A DNA stretch of 5,822 nt from JAQVUB01 sp033809415 (GTDB lineage: Bacteria; Verrucomicrobiota; Lentisphaeria; Oligosphaerales; Oligosphaeraceae). The stretch spans positions 1-5,822 of the forward strand of contig JAPXLT010000298.1 in NCBI GenBank assembly GCA_033809415.1, in the 5' to 3' direction. Positions 1 to 5,789 of this stretch are shown piece by piece. The notes below the pieces were generated by a model, which did not search any database, was not told the origin of the DNA, and was given only the letters and a program-made list of their open reading frames with translations. The translations under genes and the position numbers were made by a program. Positions within the stretch are counted from its first letter, which is position 1. Each line of letters begins with the position of its first letter.

Positions 1-1431
1 GATGTCCTCTTTTCCCGCATGACTCCCCTGTTTTTGAAATTTCTGCTGAAGGATTCCTATCTGATGTTGACCGATCCCTTTGTCACGCCATTGGAATCAA
101 GCGCCGTTTCTATGGATGATCCCTACGACTGGACTTTTTATCAACAGTTGGGAAAACGGGCTGCCATAGGAACTTTCGACAAGGGTTTCAAATATTTGCA
201 TTTGCAGGGTGCGCATGCTTACATCCGTACCGATGAACACCTCGAGTACACATACAACACGGATGTGGTTCGCCAGTTGCGTGGATCCCTGAAGAATCTC
301 GAACTGTTGATTGAGAAGCTGAAGGAGCTTGGACTCTACGATCAGGCTTTGATTGTAGTCAGCGGAGATCACAGTGAACGTTATACCCAGGAAACGGTAA
401 CGATGATCAAGCGCGCAGGTGAAACACACGAACAAATGCAATTTAATTCGCTTCCTGCAAAACTATCCGATCTGGCAGGAACGGTACTGGCTGAAAAAAA
501 GCTGCGCCCCGTTCAGCTGTCATTGTTCAGTTATCCTCCAGTCATCAGTACTGGTGAAACACGTCTATCGGTCATCCCCACGATTCTTCCAGTAGGCACA
601 TGGAGCAAAAAAGCTGATGCGACAGACCCATTCCAGGAAGAACTGGTACTTTCCGACATGAATTTTGTTACAGAAAAAGATTGCCTCAGGATTCCAGTCA
701 GTGGCAACAAGGAACTCCCGACAGAAGTGTTGTTCATGGTACAACATCTGCATAACAAGGAAATCTGGCAGACGGAAAGCGTGGCTCTTCGTGAGGACTC
801 CCTTCCTCCCAATTTTTATCAGTTGTCCCTGGAAGGTCTGCCGGATGGTGATTATATTCTTTTTCAGGTTGACAAATATACTGTGCAAGATACCAGCTTT
901 ACCAACGAGATTTCCACTACTAGTGATAGCTACAATATTGCTTATTTCCCCCACTATCTGATTCTTCGCAATGCTCTGCCATCCTTCAGCAAGCGCTATC
1001 CTGGAATCATCCCGAGACCTATGACGATCAATGAAAAGATTGTTTTTGAAGCGATGAAGCCATATCCCCAGCTGATCATCCCGGATGATTCGACACGCAC
1101 CCGGTTCGGACTCAGGCTGAAAGAAAATTCGACTCTTGAAGTCCTTCTTCCGGAAGCGGAAAAGCGTCTTTCATTGCTACTGGACATGAAAATCATCACA
1201 CCGAATGGCTTGACTCTGGAAATCTACCATGATCAGAAATTACTGCACTCGCAAGCGGTAAAACCAGTCAATCAAGGATTCTTCCCTGTGGAATTCTCCC
1301 TTCCTGCCGACGTTGTGGCAAGCAGGAACGCCAAACTGCAATTCCGCATCGTCAGGAAATTCCTGAACCGTGAAAAGCGCACGGCCTATAAAATTCTATT
1401 GTCTTCGCTGCAGTTAAAAGAAAAACGCTGA
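1..1431 (+). CDS. Sulfatase-like / LTA-synthase-like hydrolase or transferase, C-terminal part (5' end outside window)
   Basis: The frame is open from base 1 (first codons read DVLFSR before the first ATG at base 19), so the gene starts upstream and the ATG at 19 is probably internal. The stop is TGA at 1429-1431. Counting window codons, 476 residues are visible. Residues about 60-165 look like the end of an alkaline-phosphatase-superfamily (sulfatase) domain: YLHLQGAH at 65-72 matches the histidine strand of these enzymes, VVSGDHSER at 119-127 carries the Asp-His metal-ligand pair (D123, H124), and SLPAKLSDLAGTVL at 150-163 matches the 'DlaPTiL' end of the domain. The nucleophile Thr/Ser/Cys and any membrane segments would lie upstream and cannot be seen. 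Residues about 170-476 form a long extension I do not recognise, with alternating hydrophobic patterns that suggest beta structure. Such proteins usually act at the cell envelope on sulfate esters or on phosphoglycerol or phosphoethanolamine groups; the substrate is not determinable here. It converges on the enolase-type gene. The superfamily is well supported; the exact function is not. Confidence 0.8.
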   Translation, partial: DVLFSRMTPLFLKFLLKDSYLMLTDPFVTPLESSAVSMDDPYDWTFYQQLGKRAAIGTFDKGFKYLHLQGAHAYIRTDEHLEYTYNTDVVRQLRGSLKNLELLIEKLKELGLYDQALIVVSGDHSERYTQETVTMIKRAGETHEQMQFNSLPAKLSDLAGTVLAEKKLRPVQLSLFSYPPVISTGETRLSVIPTILPVGTWSKKADATDPFQEELVLSDMNFVTEKDCLRIPVSGNKELPTEVLFMVQHLHNKEIWQTESVALREDSLPPNFYQLSLEGLPDGDYILFQVDKYTVQDTSFTNEISTTSDSYNIAYFPHYLILRNALPSFSKRYPGIIPRPMTINEKIVFEAMKPYPQLIIPDDSTRTRFGLRLKENSTLEVLLPEAEKRLSLLLDMKIITPNGLTLEIYHDQKLLHSQAVKPVNQGFFPVEFSLPADVVASRNAKLQFRIVRKFLNREKRTAYKILLSSLQLKEKR

Positions 1432-1434
1432 AAG

Positions 1435-1455
1435 GTAGTGCGTAGTGCGGGTCAG
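1435..1455 (+). repeat. GTAGTGC heptamer motif ending in GGGTCAG (copy A)
   Basis: Two tandem GTAGTGC units are followed by GGGTCAG, starting three bases after the sulfatase stop codon. The same motif with one extra, slightly diverged unit (GTGGTGC) occurs at 2939-2966. In both places it lies beside a CCCTGCA heptamer array, so the two motifs appear to be parts of one composite element. Confidence 0.8.
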
Positions 1456-1462
1456 TAGCCCC

Positions 1463-1530
1463 CCCTGCCCCCTGCACCCTGCCCCCTGCCCCCTGCACCC
1501 TGCACCCTGCACCCTGCCCCCTGCACCCTA
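1463..1530. repeat. CCCTGC(A/C) heptamer tandem array A
   Basis: Nine consecutive 7-base units of CCCTGCA or CCCTGCC run from 1463 to 1525, followed by a partial CCCTA at 1526-1530. The last three bases, read on the minus strand, are the TAG stop codon of the enolase-type gene, so the array directly abuts and slightly overlaps that gene. On the minus strand the array reads GGG separated by TGCA, or longer G runs, which fits the general G-quadruplex pattern. The array fills most of the gap between two convergent genes. No ordinary stem-plus-U-tract terminator is visible for either gene here. Confidence 0.93.
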
Positions 1531-2886
1531 TTGTAATTGCGGCAGATTGTATCCGAAGCCATTTCCTTGGATAGTACTCAAATCGAGTTCGCCGCCCCGG
1601 CGTTCATATAGTCCGGGATGAGTTTCCGCTTCCTGCAAGGATGCTTCCGGATAAAACTGCGCTGCGTTACATTCGACACCCATGATGGTGCCGACTTTGG
1701 CTGCCAGCAGGACATGCGGGATTATTGCCAGGCGGGGATTAGTCAAATCCTGAACCATCAGTTGCATGCCATGCGCTTTGGCCCAGCAGGCCGACAGCAG
1801 GGCACCGGTTTGCGTTTTGCAGACTTTCAGCGCCACCCCCGTCCAGCCCAGTTTCCAGCCAAGGCGTACCAAACGCCAATCGTGGGCGCTCTCATCCATG
1901 AAAAGCGGCTTCCTGGCGGACACGGAATGCACATCCATCTGATTTTCCTCGAGGTCATAGGGGAAAGGCTGCTCCACGTACAGGATCATGTCATAGATTG
2001 CAGGATGCTCCTTTTGCAGGCGGTCGAGCAGAAGGTTGACATATTCCGGGTCGCGCACCTGGCAATTCAGGTCCGGGGATAAAGCGGTGCAATGGTTTTG
2101 CATTGCGATTTCACCGACCGCGACCATGCGCTGAAAGTCCCATTCTGCATCAACGCCGGTCAGCTTGATTTTCAGGCATTTCAGGCCATCGCGTTTGATC
2201 CACTGGGTTAGAGTGACCGGGTAGCCATCGTCGGGTTCCTGCCCCGTGCGTTCCGCTTCGGTCAACAGGTCCTTTCCTCCAACCAGATGCCAGACTGGCA
2301 GGCGCAGAGGACTTGCAGGAACCAGAAAGTCCTCCGGATATTTTCCGGCAAAGGTCTGGTCGTCAAAATACCAAGCCAAGTCCCGGCTCAAATAGTTCTT
2401 GTTATAGGTTTCATAAATCGGCTTATCCAGCAGTTTTCCACAGGCGTCATGCAAGGCCAGATCAAAGGCGGAATTGCAAATCAACGCTGCCAGATGCGGA
2501 ATCTGCAATTCCTCGCCGCGATTCCTTTCCGTCAGCAGTCCAGGCAGGGTGTTTTCGAGAAAATCCCAGCCGATTTCCATCGCATGGCCAGTTCCTTCGA
2601 CCTTGCGCCAGGCTTCCGCTAACTCATCGCAGAATTCCAGCATCCGCTTTTCACGGCTTTTGAAAGGCGCATTCGAGGGCCAGGCCCAGGCGACGCTCAG
2701 GGGAGTCTCGCCCCATCCCCGGGCAATTTTGCCCCGATCATCCTCGAGATGCAGGCATACCCTGGCATTGATGATGGACGCAATCGTCTCGGCACCAAAC
2801 TTCAATGGCACCCGCATCGTCGCCGGAAGAAAAAATAAATCACAGGCCTTGACGCGAAATTTCCTGGACAATTTTTCGAAAGTCAT
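1528..2886 (-). CDS. Enolase-superfamily enzyme (mandelate racemase / muconate lactonizing enzyme family)
   Basis: This encodes a 452-residue cytoplasmic metalloenzyme expected to abstract a proton next to a carboxylate, as in racemases, epimerases, cycloisomerases or acid-sugar dehydratases. The C-terminal barrel signature is complete: LKIKL with K239 and K241 (KxK base), D272 in SPDLN, E305 in YVEQP and D331 in MDES as Mg ligands, and K354 in ALKVCKTQTG as the opposite-face lysine. Lysines on both sides are typical of the MLE/dipeptide-epimerase subgroup rather than of mandelate racemase proper, which uses a His-Asp pair. The capping domain covers roughly residues 1-130. At 452 residues it is longer than the usual 350-400, with extra sequence at about 160-230. 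I chose ATG 2886 (MTFEKLSRKF) because AGGAG lies eight bases upstream. An upstream in-frame ATG at 3009 would add 41 residues translated from intergenic repeats. The gene lies 198 bases after the dehydrogenase gene, same direction. The substrate is unknown. Confidence 0.9.
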   Translation of the reverse strand: MTFEKLSRKFRVKACDLFFLPATMRVPLKFGAETIASIINARVCLHLEDDRGKIARGWGETPLSVAWAWPSNAPFKSREKRMLEFCDELAEAWRKVEGTGHAMEIGWDFLENTLPGLLTERNRGEELQIPHLAALICNSAFDLALHDACGKLLDKPIYETYNKNYLSRDLAWYFDDQTFAGKYPEDFLVPASPLRLPVWHLVGGKDLLTEAERTGQEPDDGYPVTLTQWIKRDGLKCLKIKLTGVDAEWDFQRMVAVGEIAMQNHCTALSPDLNCQVRDPEYVNLLLDRLQKEHPAIYDMILYVEQPFPYDLEENQMDVHSVSARKPLFMDESAHDWRLVRLGWKLGWTGVALKVCKTQTGALLSACWAKAHGMQLMVQDLTNPRLAIIPHVLLAAKVGTIMGVECNAAQFYPEASLQEAETHPGLYERRGGELDLSTIQGNGFGYNLPQLQ

Positions 2887-2894
2887 ATCTCTTG

Positions 2895-2899
2895 CTCCT
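2895..2899 (-). promoter_or_regulatory. Ribosome binding site of the enolase-type gene
   Basis: AGGAG on the minus strand lies eight bases before ATG 2886. It decides the start in favour of MTFEKL over the longer open frame that begins at 3009 inside repeat DNA. Confidence 0.8.
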
Positions 2900-2938
2900 G
2901 CATTGCATGAAGTGAATATTTTTCGTAAGACATCATCT

Positions 2939-2966
2939 GTAGTGCGTGGTGCGTGGTGCGGGTCAG
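2939..2966 (+). repeat. GTAGTGC/GTGGTGC heptamer motif ending in GGGTCAG (copy B)
   Basis: Three heptamers (GTAGTGC, GTGGTGC, GTGGTGC) are followed by GGGTCAG, the same order as at 1435-1455. It lies about 50 bases upstream of the enolase-type start codon. With 3003-3017 it forms an imperfect inverted pair about 40 bases apart. Confidence 0.8.
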
Positions 2967-3002
2967 ACGTGGTGGACAATGTGGGCAGAAGACGGACACA
3001 CC

Positions 3003-3017
3003 TACGCACTACGCACT
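3003..3017 (-). repeat. Inverted copy of the GTAGTGC heptamer motif
   Basis: TACGCACTACGCACT is the reverse complement of AGTGCGTAGTGCGTA, i.e. two GTAGTGC-phase units in opposite orientation to the copy at 2939-2966. It joins almost directly to the CCCTGCA array at 3019. About 36 bases of non-repeat sequence (2967-3002) separate the two arms and resemble nothing I recognise. Confidence 0.75.
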
Positions 3018-3018
3018 C

Positions 3019-3083
3019 CCCTGCACCCTAACCTGCCCCTTGCACCCTGCCCCTGCACCCTGCACCCTGCACCCTGCACCCTG
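3019..3083. repeat. CCCTGCA heptamer tandem array B
   Basis: Clean CCCTGCA units at 3051-3078 plus a partial CCCTG at 3079-3083 lie next to the dehydrogenase stop codon (TAA, 3087-3085). Farther away the units become irregular (CCCTAA at 3026-3031, CCTGCCC, CTTGCA), with one more intact unit at 3019-3025. On the mRNA strand this reads as GGG runs spaced by TGCA starting four bases after the stop codon. It is the same repeat as at 1463-1530, in the same orientation and the same place relative to a gene end. Confidence 0.92.
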
Positions 3084-3084
3084 T

Positions 3085-4131
3085 TTAGTGTTTCATTTGC
3101 AGAATGATGCCCATGGCCTGATTCGGCTGATTCAGCAGCAGGTCTGCCGCTTGGCCGACTTCGCTCAAGGGCAGGCGATGAGTGATCATCGGATCGACCA
3201 GAAGACGTTTTTCACTGATCAAGCGAACAATCTCCTGCAGATTGCGCTGTGTAGTAAACTGCACGAAAGTTGCTGGGTAGTCTTTGCCATATTCCCAGGC
3301 ATCGTCATGATAGCCCGCACCTGTACGCGACGAGGCCAGAAAATCCAGATTGCCCGACCAGGCTCCACCCCCGATCTCGACTTTGCAGCCGCCAATCAGC
3401 ACGATGCGCCCCATGGCATGACCATCCGCAGAAACTTTCATCGACTTCATCACCTGCTGCAAGGCATCGGTAGCCGTTCCGCCGAAAGCCAGCATGGCAA
3501 AATCCAAGCCCCATGGCGACGCGAAAGCCTTGCTGCCCTCGATAGGGTCCTGTGACCGGAAATTCAGCGTATGAGCTATTCCGCATGCCTGGGCAATTTC
3601 AATGCGCTTTGCCAGACCTTCCCAGCCCAGGATGCGTGCCCCGGAGAGAGCAGCCAGTTGACAACAGAGATTGCCGACGATTCCAAGCCCCAGAACCGCC
3701 CCGTATTCACCTAATTGCGGTACGGTTCGGCGAATTCCCTGCAAAGCGGTTGCGCCAAGACAGGCAAACGTAGCCTGTTCGAAACTCATCGAGTCCGGAA
3801 TCGGCACCACCAGATTGACTGGGACGCAAGCGTAATTGGTGTGTTTGGCACCGCCGCCCATGGCAGCCACCCGCATACCGACAGCAAGCCCTTTGACATC
3901 CCCTTTCACAGCAATAATTTCACCGGCGTTGGCATACCCGAAATACACATTTTTTGCATCGGGTTCGGGCTTCTCACGACGTTGCCGGGGAAGATTCATT
4001 TCCGTTCCCGGGCTGATCAGCGACGCATGCACCCGTATCAGAACTTCATGATCCTTCAGTGCCGGAATTTCCTCTTCCTGGGCACGAACCTGACCTGCGG
4101 GATCAATGAAAGCAATCATCCGTTTCGTCAT
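3085..4131 (-). CDS. MDR-superfamily (alcohol-dehydrogenase-like) NAD(P)-dependent oxidoreductase
   Basis: This is a 348-residue medium-chain dehydrogenase/reductase, a normal length for the family. The N-terminal GroES-like catalytic domain spans about residues 1-130 and the Rossmann domain about 140-290, with GLGIVG at 148-153 as the dinucleotide loop. The acidic residue at the end of the second strand (E171 in GWEGLAKR) suggests NAD rather than NADP. The usual first zinc ligand (Cys in GxCGTD) is replaced by SLISPGTEM (38-45), and the GHE histidine region reads FGYANAGEI (64-72). I also see no four-cysteine structural zinc lobe. This SPGTE subgroup is common among sugar- or polyol-type dehydrogenases of unknown substrate and often lies in carbohydrate gene clusters. 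The start ATG 4131 follows AAAGGA with seven bases between. The gene lies 38 bases downstream of lepB and upstream of the enolase-type gene, so it may share a transcript with either. Oxidation or reduction of a sugar-derived alcohol is my inference. Confidence 0.88.
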   Translation of the reverse strand: MTKRMIAFIDPAGQVRAQEEEIPALKDHEVLIRVHASLISPGTEMNLPRQRREKPEPDAKNVYFGYANAGEIIAVKGDVKGLAVGMRVAAMGGGAKHTNYACVPVNLVVPIPDSMSFEQATFACLGATALQGIRRTVPQLGEYGAVLGLGIVGNLCCQLAALSGARILGWEGLAKRIEIAQACGIAHTLNFRSQDPIEGSKAFASPWGLDFAMLAFGGTATDALQQVMKSMKVSADGHAMGRIVLIGGCKVEIGGGAWSGNLDFLASSRTGAGYHDDAWEYGKDYPATFVQFTTQRNLQEIVRLISEKRLLVDPMITHRLPLSEVGQAADLLLNQPNQAMGIILQMKH

Positions 4132-4138
4132 AGCTACA

Positions 4139-4144
4139 TCCTTT
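4139..4144 (-). promoter_or_regulatory. Ribosome binding site of the dehydrogenase gene
   Basis: AAAGGA on the minus strand lies seven bases before ATG 4131, within the 38-base gap after lepB. The gap contains no terminator-like hairpin, which agrees with read-through from lepB. Confidence 0.65.
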
Positions 4145-4169
4145 CTCGATACTTGATTTCAGCGGGAAC

Positions 4170-5456
4170 TCAAAACATCTTGGGCGGCAGATTCGGCGGA
4201 GTCTTGACTGGCAAGGGTTCCACCCGGTCAACGGTTCCCCAACGCCGGGAAAACGGCCACCAGACCCATAATGCGGTGCCAACCAGATTGGCGCGCGGAA
4301 CGGTGCCCCAATACCGGCTGTCCAAGCTGTTTTCAGAGTTGTCACCAAGCATAAAATAATGTCCTTCCGGGACAGTGAAGCTGTCAGTATTATGTCGGAG
4401 ATATTGTGCCGTTGGCATATGGGAGTAGCCGCGATAGCCTCCGGTAAAGCTGTGCATTCTTGCAAAACCGGGATCGTCCTCACGATCGAGAAGGCGGAAA
4501 TCGCTTTCACCGGGCGCCTTGACATATAGGTGGTGATCTTTGATCAGCAGTTCATCGCCGGGCAGTCCGACCAGGCGTTTGATGTAGTAGCGCCCGCCAA
4601 AGCCGGTGCCTCCGGGATTCTCCAATCCATCGGTAACAAACACCATGACATCCCCGCGCCGTGGCTCCTTGAAGCAAAGACTAAGGCGATTGACAAAAAG
4701 ATGATCACCGGATTCCATCGCGCCGCGCAACACGACTTCCGACTGGCAGAACTGCAAGCCTCTTTCCCGTTTGCCGTAGAGTTCATACAAGGTTTTCTGG
4801 AGATCGTTGACCGTCCCAGGAACCTTGTAAGCAAGTCTCCCAATTTCGATCTCTGAGTTCGGGAAAAACGGCATCGAGGAAACTGGGCGGATTCCATAAA
4901 AGTTCAATTGCCCGGTTTCCTCGGCGACTAGGTCGATATGACGTCTGGAATAATTCAAAAAGGAAAAGAAGCGCTTGACCTTATTTCCGGAAAAGGCGGC
5001 ATCGCTTTCCACAAAATGGATGCCGTACAAGGTCGGCTGCATGCTTCCGGTAGGAATCTTAAAGGGCTGGATAAAAAGGGAACGCACGCCAAATGCCAGC
5101 CCCAGAGCAACGGCAGCCACCTCGAGGTTATCTCGCATCCAGCGATGGGACACCGCAGGAGGCAACGAGAGACGGCTGACATCACCCTGATACTTCTGCA
5201 AGCACTTCTGAGCGACGGTCAAATCAGAACCCAGACGGGCGGCGCGCAATTCCTCGATGGCGGCACGCAAACCATCACAGTATTTGTTCTCGAGAATGTC
5301 TTCATCGCGCAACAGTCGCTGGCGGAAGTGCTTTTCATAGTCGCGCAGAGATGAGCGCAGAGCCATCTTTCGGGTCTGCAAAAGGCGCACTATCGTATTT
5401 CCGAAGAAAAAATAAAAAATTGCCAGATCGAGAATGATAATCAGCCAAAGCGGCAT
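4170..5456 (-). CDS. lepB: Signal peptidase I, with long insertion
   Basis: This 428-residue inner-membrane serine protease removes signal peptides from exported proteins at the periplasmic face. Residues 3-23 (WLIIILDLAIFYFFF and following) form the first membrane anchor. Residues about 24-108 are a charged, probably helical cytoplasmic segment, and 111-132 the second anchor. Box B is IPTGSMQPTL with catalytic S138. Box C is SGDHLFVNRL (249-258). Box D is YYIKRLVGLPGDE (290-302) with the general base K293. Box E is GDNSENSLDSRYWG (371-384). All type I signal peptidase (S26) signatures are therefore present. Between box B and box C lie about 110 residues (E. coli has a much shorter link), a large insertion of unknown role. 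The C-terminus is proline-rich. I chose ATG 5456 (MPLWLII), preceded by GAAGGG. The frame stays open to an ATG at 5606, but that 50-residue extension is translated repeat DNA and would place hydrophilic sequence before the anchor. It is first of three same-strand genes. Confidence 0.95.
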   Translation of the reverse strand: MPLWLIIILDLAIFYFFFGNTIVRLLQTRKMALRSSLRDYEKHFRQRLLRDEDILENKYCDGLRAAIEELRAARLGSDLTVAQKCLQKYQGDVSRLSLPPAVSHRWMRDNLEVAAVALGLAFGVRSLFIQPFKIPTGSMQPTLYGIHFVESDAAFSGNKVKRFFSFLNYSRRHIDLVAEETGQLNFYGIRPVSSMPFFPNSEIEIGRLAYKVPGTVNDLQKTLYELYGKRERGLQFCQSEVVLRGAMESGDHLFVNRLSLCFKEPRRGDVMVFVTDGLENPGGTGFGGRYYIKRLVGLPGDELLIKDHHLYVKAPGESDFRLLDREDDPGFARMHSFTGGYRGYSHMPTAQYLRHNTDSFTVPEGHYFMLGDNSENSLDSRYWGTVPRANLVGTALWVWWPFSRRWGTVDRVEPLPVKTPPNLPPKMF

Positions 5457-5462
5457 GGTAAT

Positions 5463-5468
5463 CCCTTC
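5463..5468 (-). promoter_or_regulatory. Ribosome binding site of lepB, inside the decamer repeat
   Basis: GAAGGG on the minus strand lies six bases before ATG 5456. It is formed by the last, diverged unit of the decamer array at 5463-5500, in which ACGAAAAG has become ACGAAGGG. Confidence 0.65.
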
Positions 5469-5500
5469 GTGCCTTTTCGTGTCTTTTCGTGTCTTTTCGT
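5463..5500 (-). repeat. ACGAAAAGAC decamer tandem array
   Basis: Three 10-base units on the minus strand (ACGAAAAGAC, ACGAAAAGAC, ACGAAAAGGC) are followed by a shortened unit, ACGAAGGG. Read in the lepB frame they give a lysine/threonine/arginine-rich peptide (NEKTRKDTKRHEG). I recall similar peptides at the mis-called N-termini of environmental bacterial proteins, which suggests a dispersed intergenic repeat; this is recollection, not a search result. It lies in the lepB leader directly before the start codon. Confidence 0.88.
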
Positions 5501-5521
5501 TGTTAAAAAATGAGTTGCGGG

Positions 5522-5550
5522 TGCCGGCGAGCCGCCGGTGTTCCATATCG
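5522..5550. repeat. GC-rich palindromic repeat, copy 1
   Basis: This 29-base unit contains a stem of GCCGGC and GCCGGT around the loop GAGCC, followed by a tail ending CCATATCG. It matches 5790-5818 in the same orientation with only two differences, both C/T changes in the right part of the hairpin. It resembles REP-type extragenic palindromes. No associated transposase is in the window. Confidence 0.85.
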
Positions 5551-5591
5551 TCGCCGACGCAATTGCGTAAAGCCGACCTTGGCACACAAGA

Positions 5592-5619
5592 ATTTTGCCA
5601 GAGCAATCCCTTCCGTCAA
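5592..5619 (-). promoter_or_regulatory. Possible sigma70-type promoter for lepB
   Basis: On the minus strand TTGACG (bases 5619-5614) and CAAAAT (5597-5592) are 16 bases apart, a good -35 and a moderate -10. It would start transcription about 130 bases before lepB and include repeat copy 1 and the decamer array in the leader. It is weakly supported, since AT-rich DNA upstream offers other chance matches. Confidence 0.3.
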
Positions 5620-5709
5620 AACAGCAACCCCTAAAAAAATTTCGTACTACTATCACCCAGAATCTTGTTTTTTGTGAAAGATTTTCAAAAACCAGATGCG
5701 CAAATTGCT

Positions 5710-5745
5710 GGCCTTGAAGGCCTTTCTCATTTTTGAGATTTTTTT
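5710..5745 (+). terminator. Two adjacent small inverted repeats followed by a T tract (possible plus-strand terminator)
   Basis: GGCCTTGAAGGCC at 5710-5722 is a perfect inverted repeat around one base. It is followed by TCTCA-TTTT-TGAGA at 5725-5738 and seven T residues at 5739-5745. In plus orientation this resembles a weak intrinsic terminator, although no plus-strand gene is seen upstream of it in this gap. It could limit antisense transcription, or simply be AT-rich leader DNA. Confidence 0.25.
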
Positions 5746-5776
5746 GAACTTTTTGATTTTTCGGTGATGGAAGAGG

Positions 5777-5788
5777 GAAGCCGGCTTC
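5777..5788. repeat. 12-base perfect palindrome beside repeat copy 2
   Basis: GAAGCCGGCTTC is its own reverse complement and ends one base before repeat copy 2 begins. It shares the GCCGGC core with both halves of that hairpin, so three GCCGGC cores lie within 28 bases (5780-5807) and several alternative stems are possible. Confidence 0.7.
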
Positions 5789-5789
5789 A

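Noticed and set aside
19..21. ATG at 19 as the true start of the sulfatase-like gene
   Set aside because: The frame is open to base 1, no ribosome binding site precedes it, and the nucleophile part of the domain is missing, so the gene must begin upstream.
1463..1530. CRISPR array
   Set aside because: The units are 7 bases long and contiguous, with no spacers, and no cas gene is present.
2887..2938. Promoter for the enolase-type gene (TATTCA as -10 with a weak -35 in the repeat edge)
   Set aside because: The -35 match is only about half of the consensus, so it is no better than chance in this AT-rich stretch.
2474..3031. Plus-strand 185-residue open frame opposite the enolase-type gene, and similar long plus-strand frames at 2953-3555 and 3715-4359
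   Set aside because: They are antisense to well-supported genes or run through repeats, and their translations show no domain pattern. They look like shadows of GC-rich coding DNA.
3019..3083. Telomere-like or phase-variable repeat
   Set aside because: The units resemble telomeric CCCTAA only superficially and are internal to a bacterial gene cluster. They lie after stop codons, so copy-number changes would not shift any reading frame.
5507..5606. Small gene or longer lepB N-terminus upstream of the decamer repeat
   Set aside because: The translated sequence comes from the GC-rich hairpin and decamer repeats and would put a hydrophilic stretch before the membrane anchor. The ATG at 5456 has a ribosome binding site.
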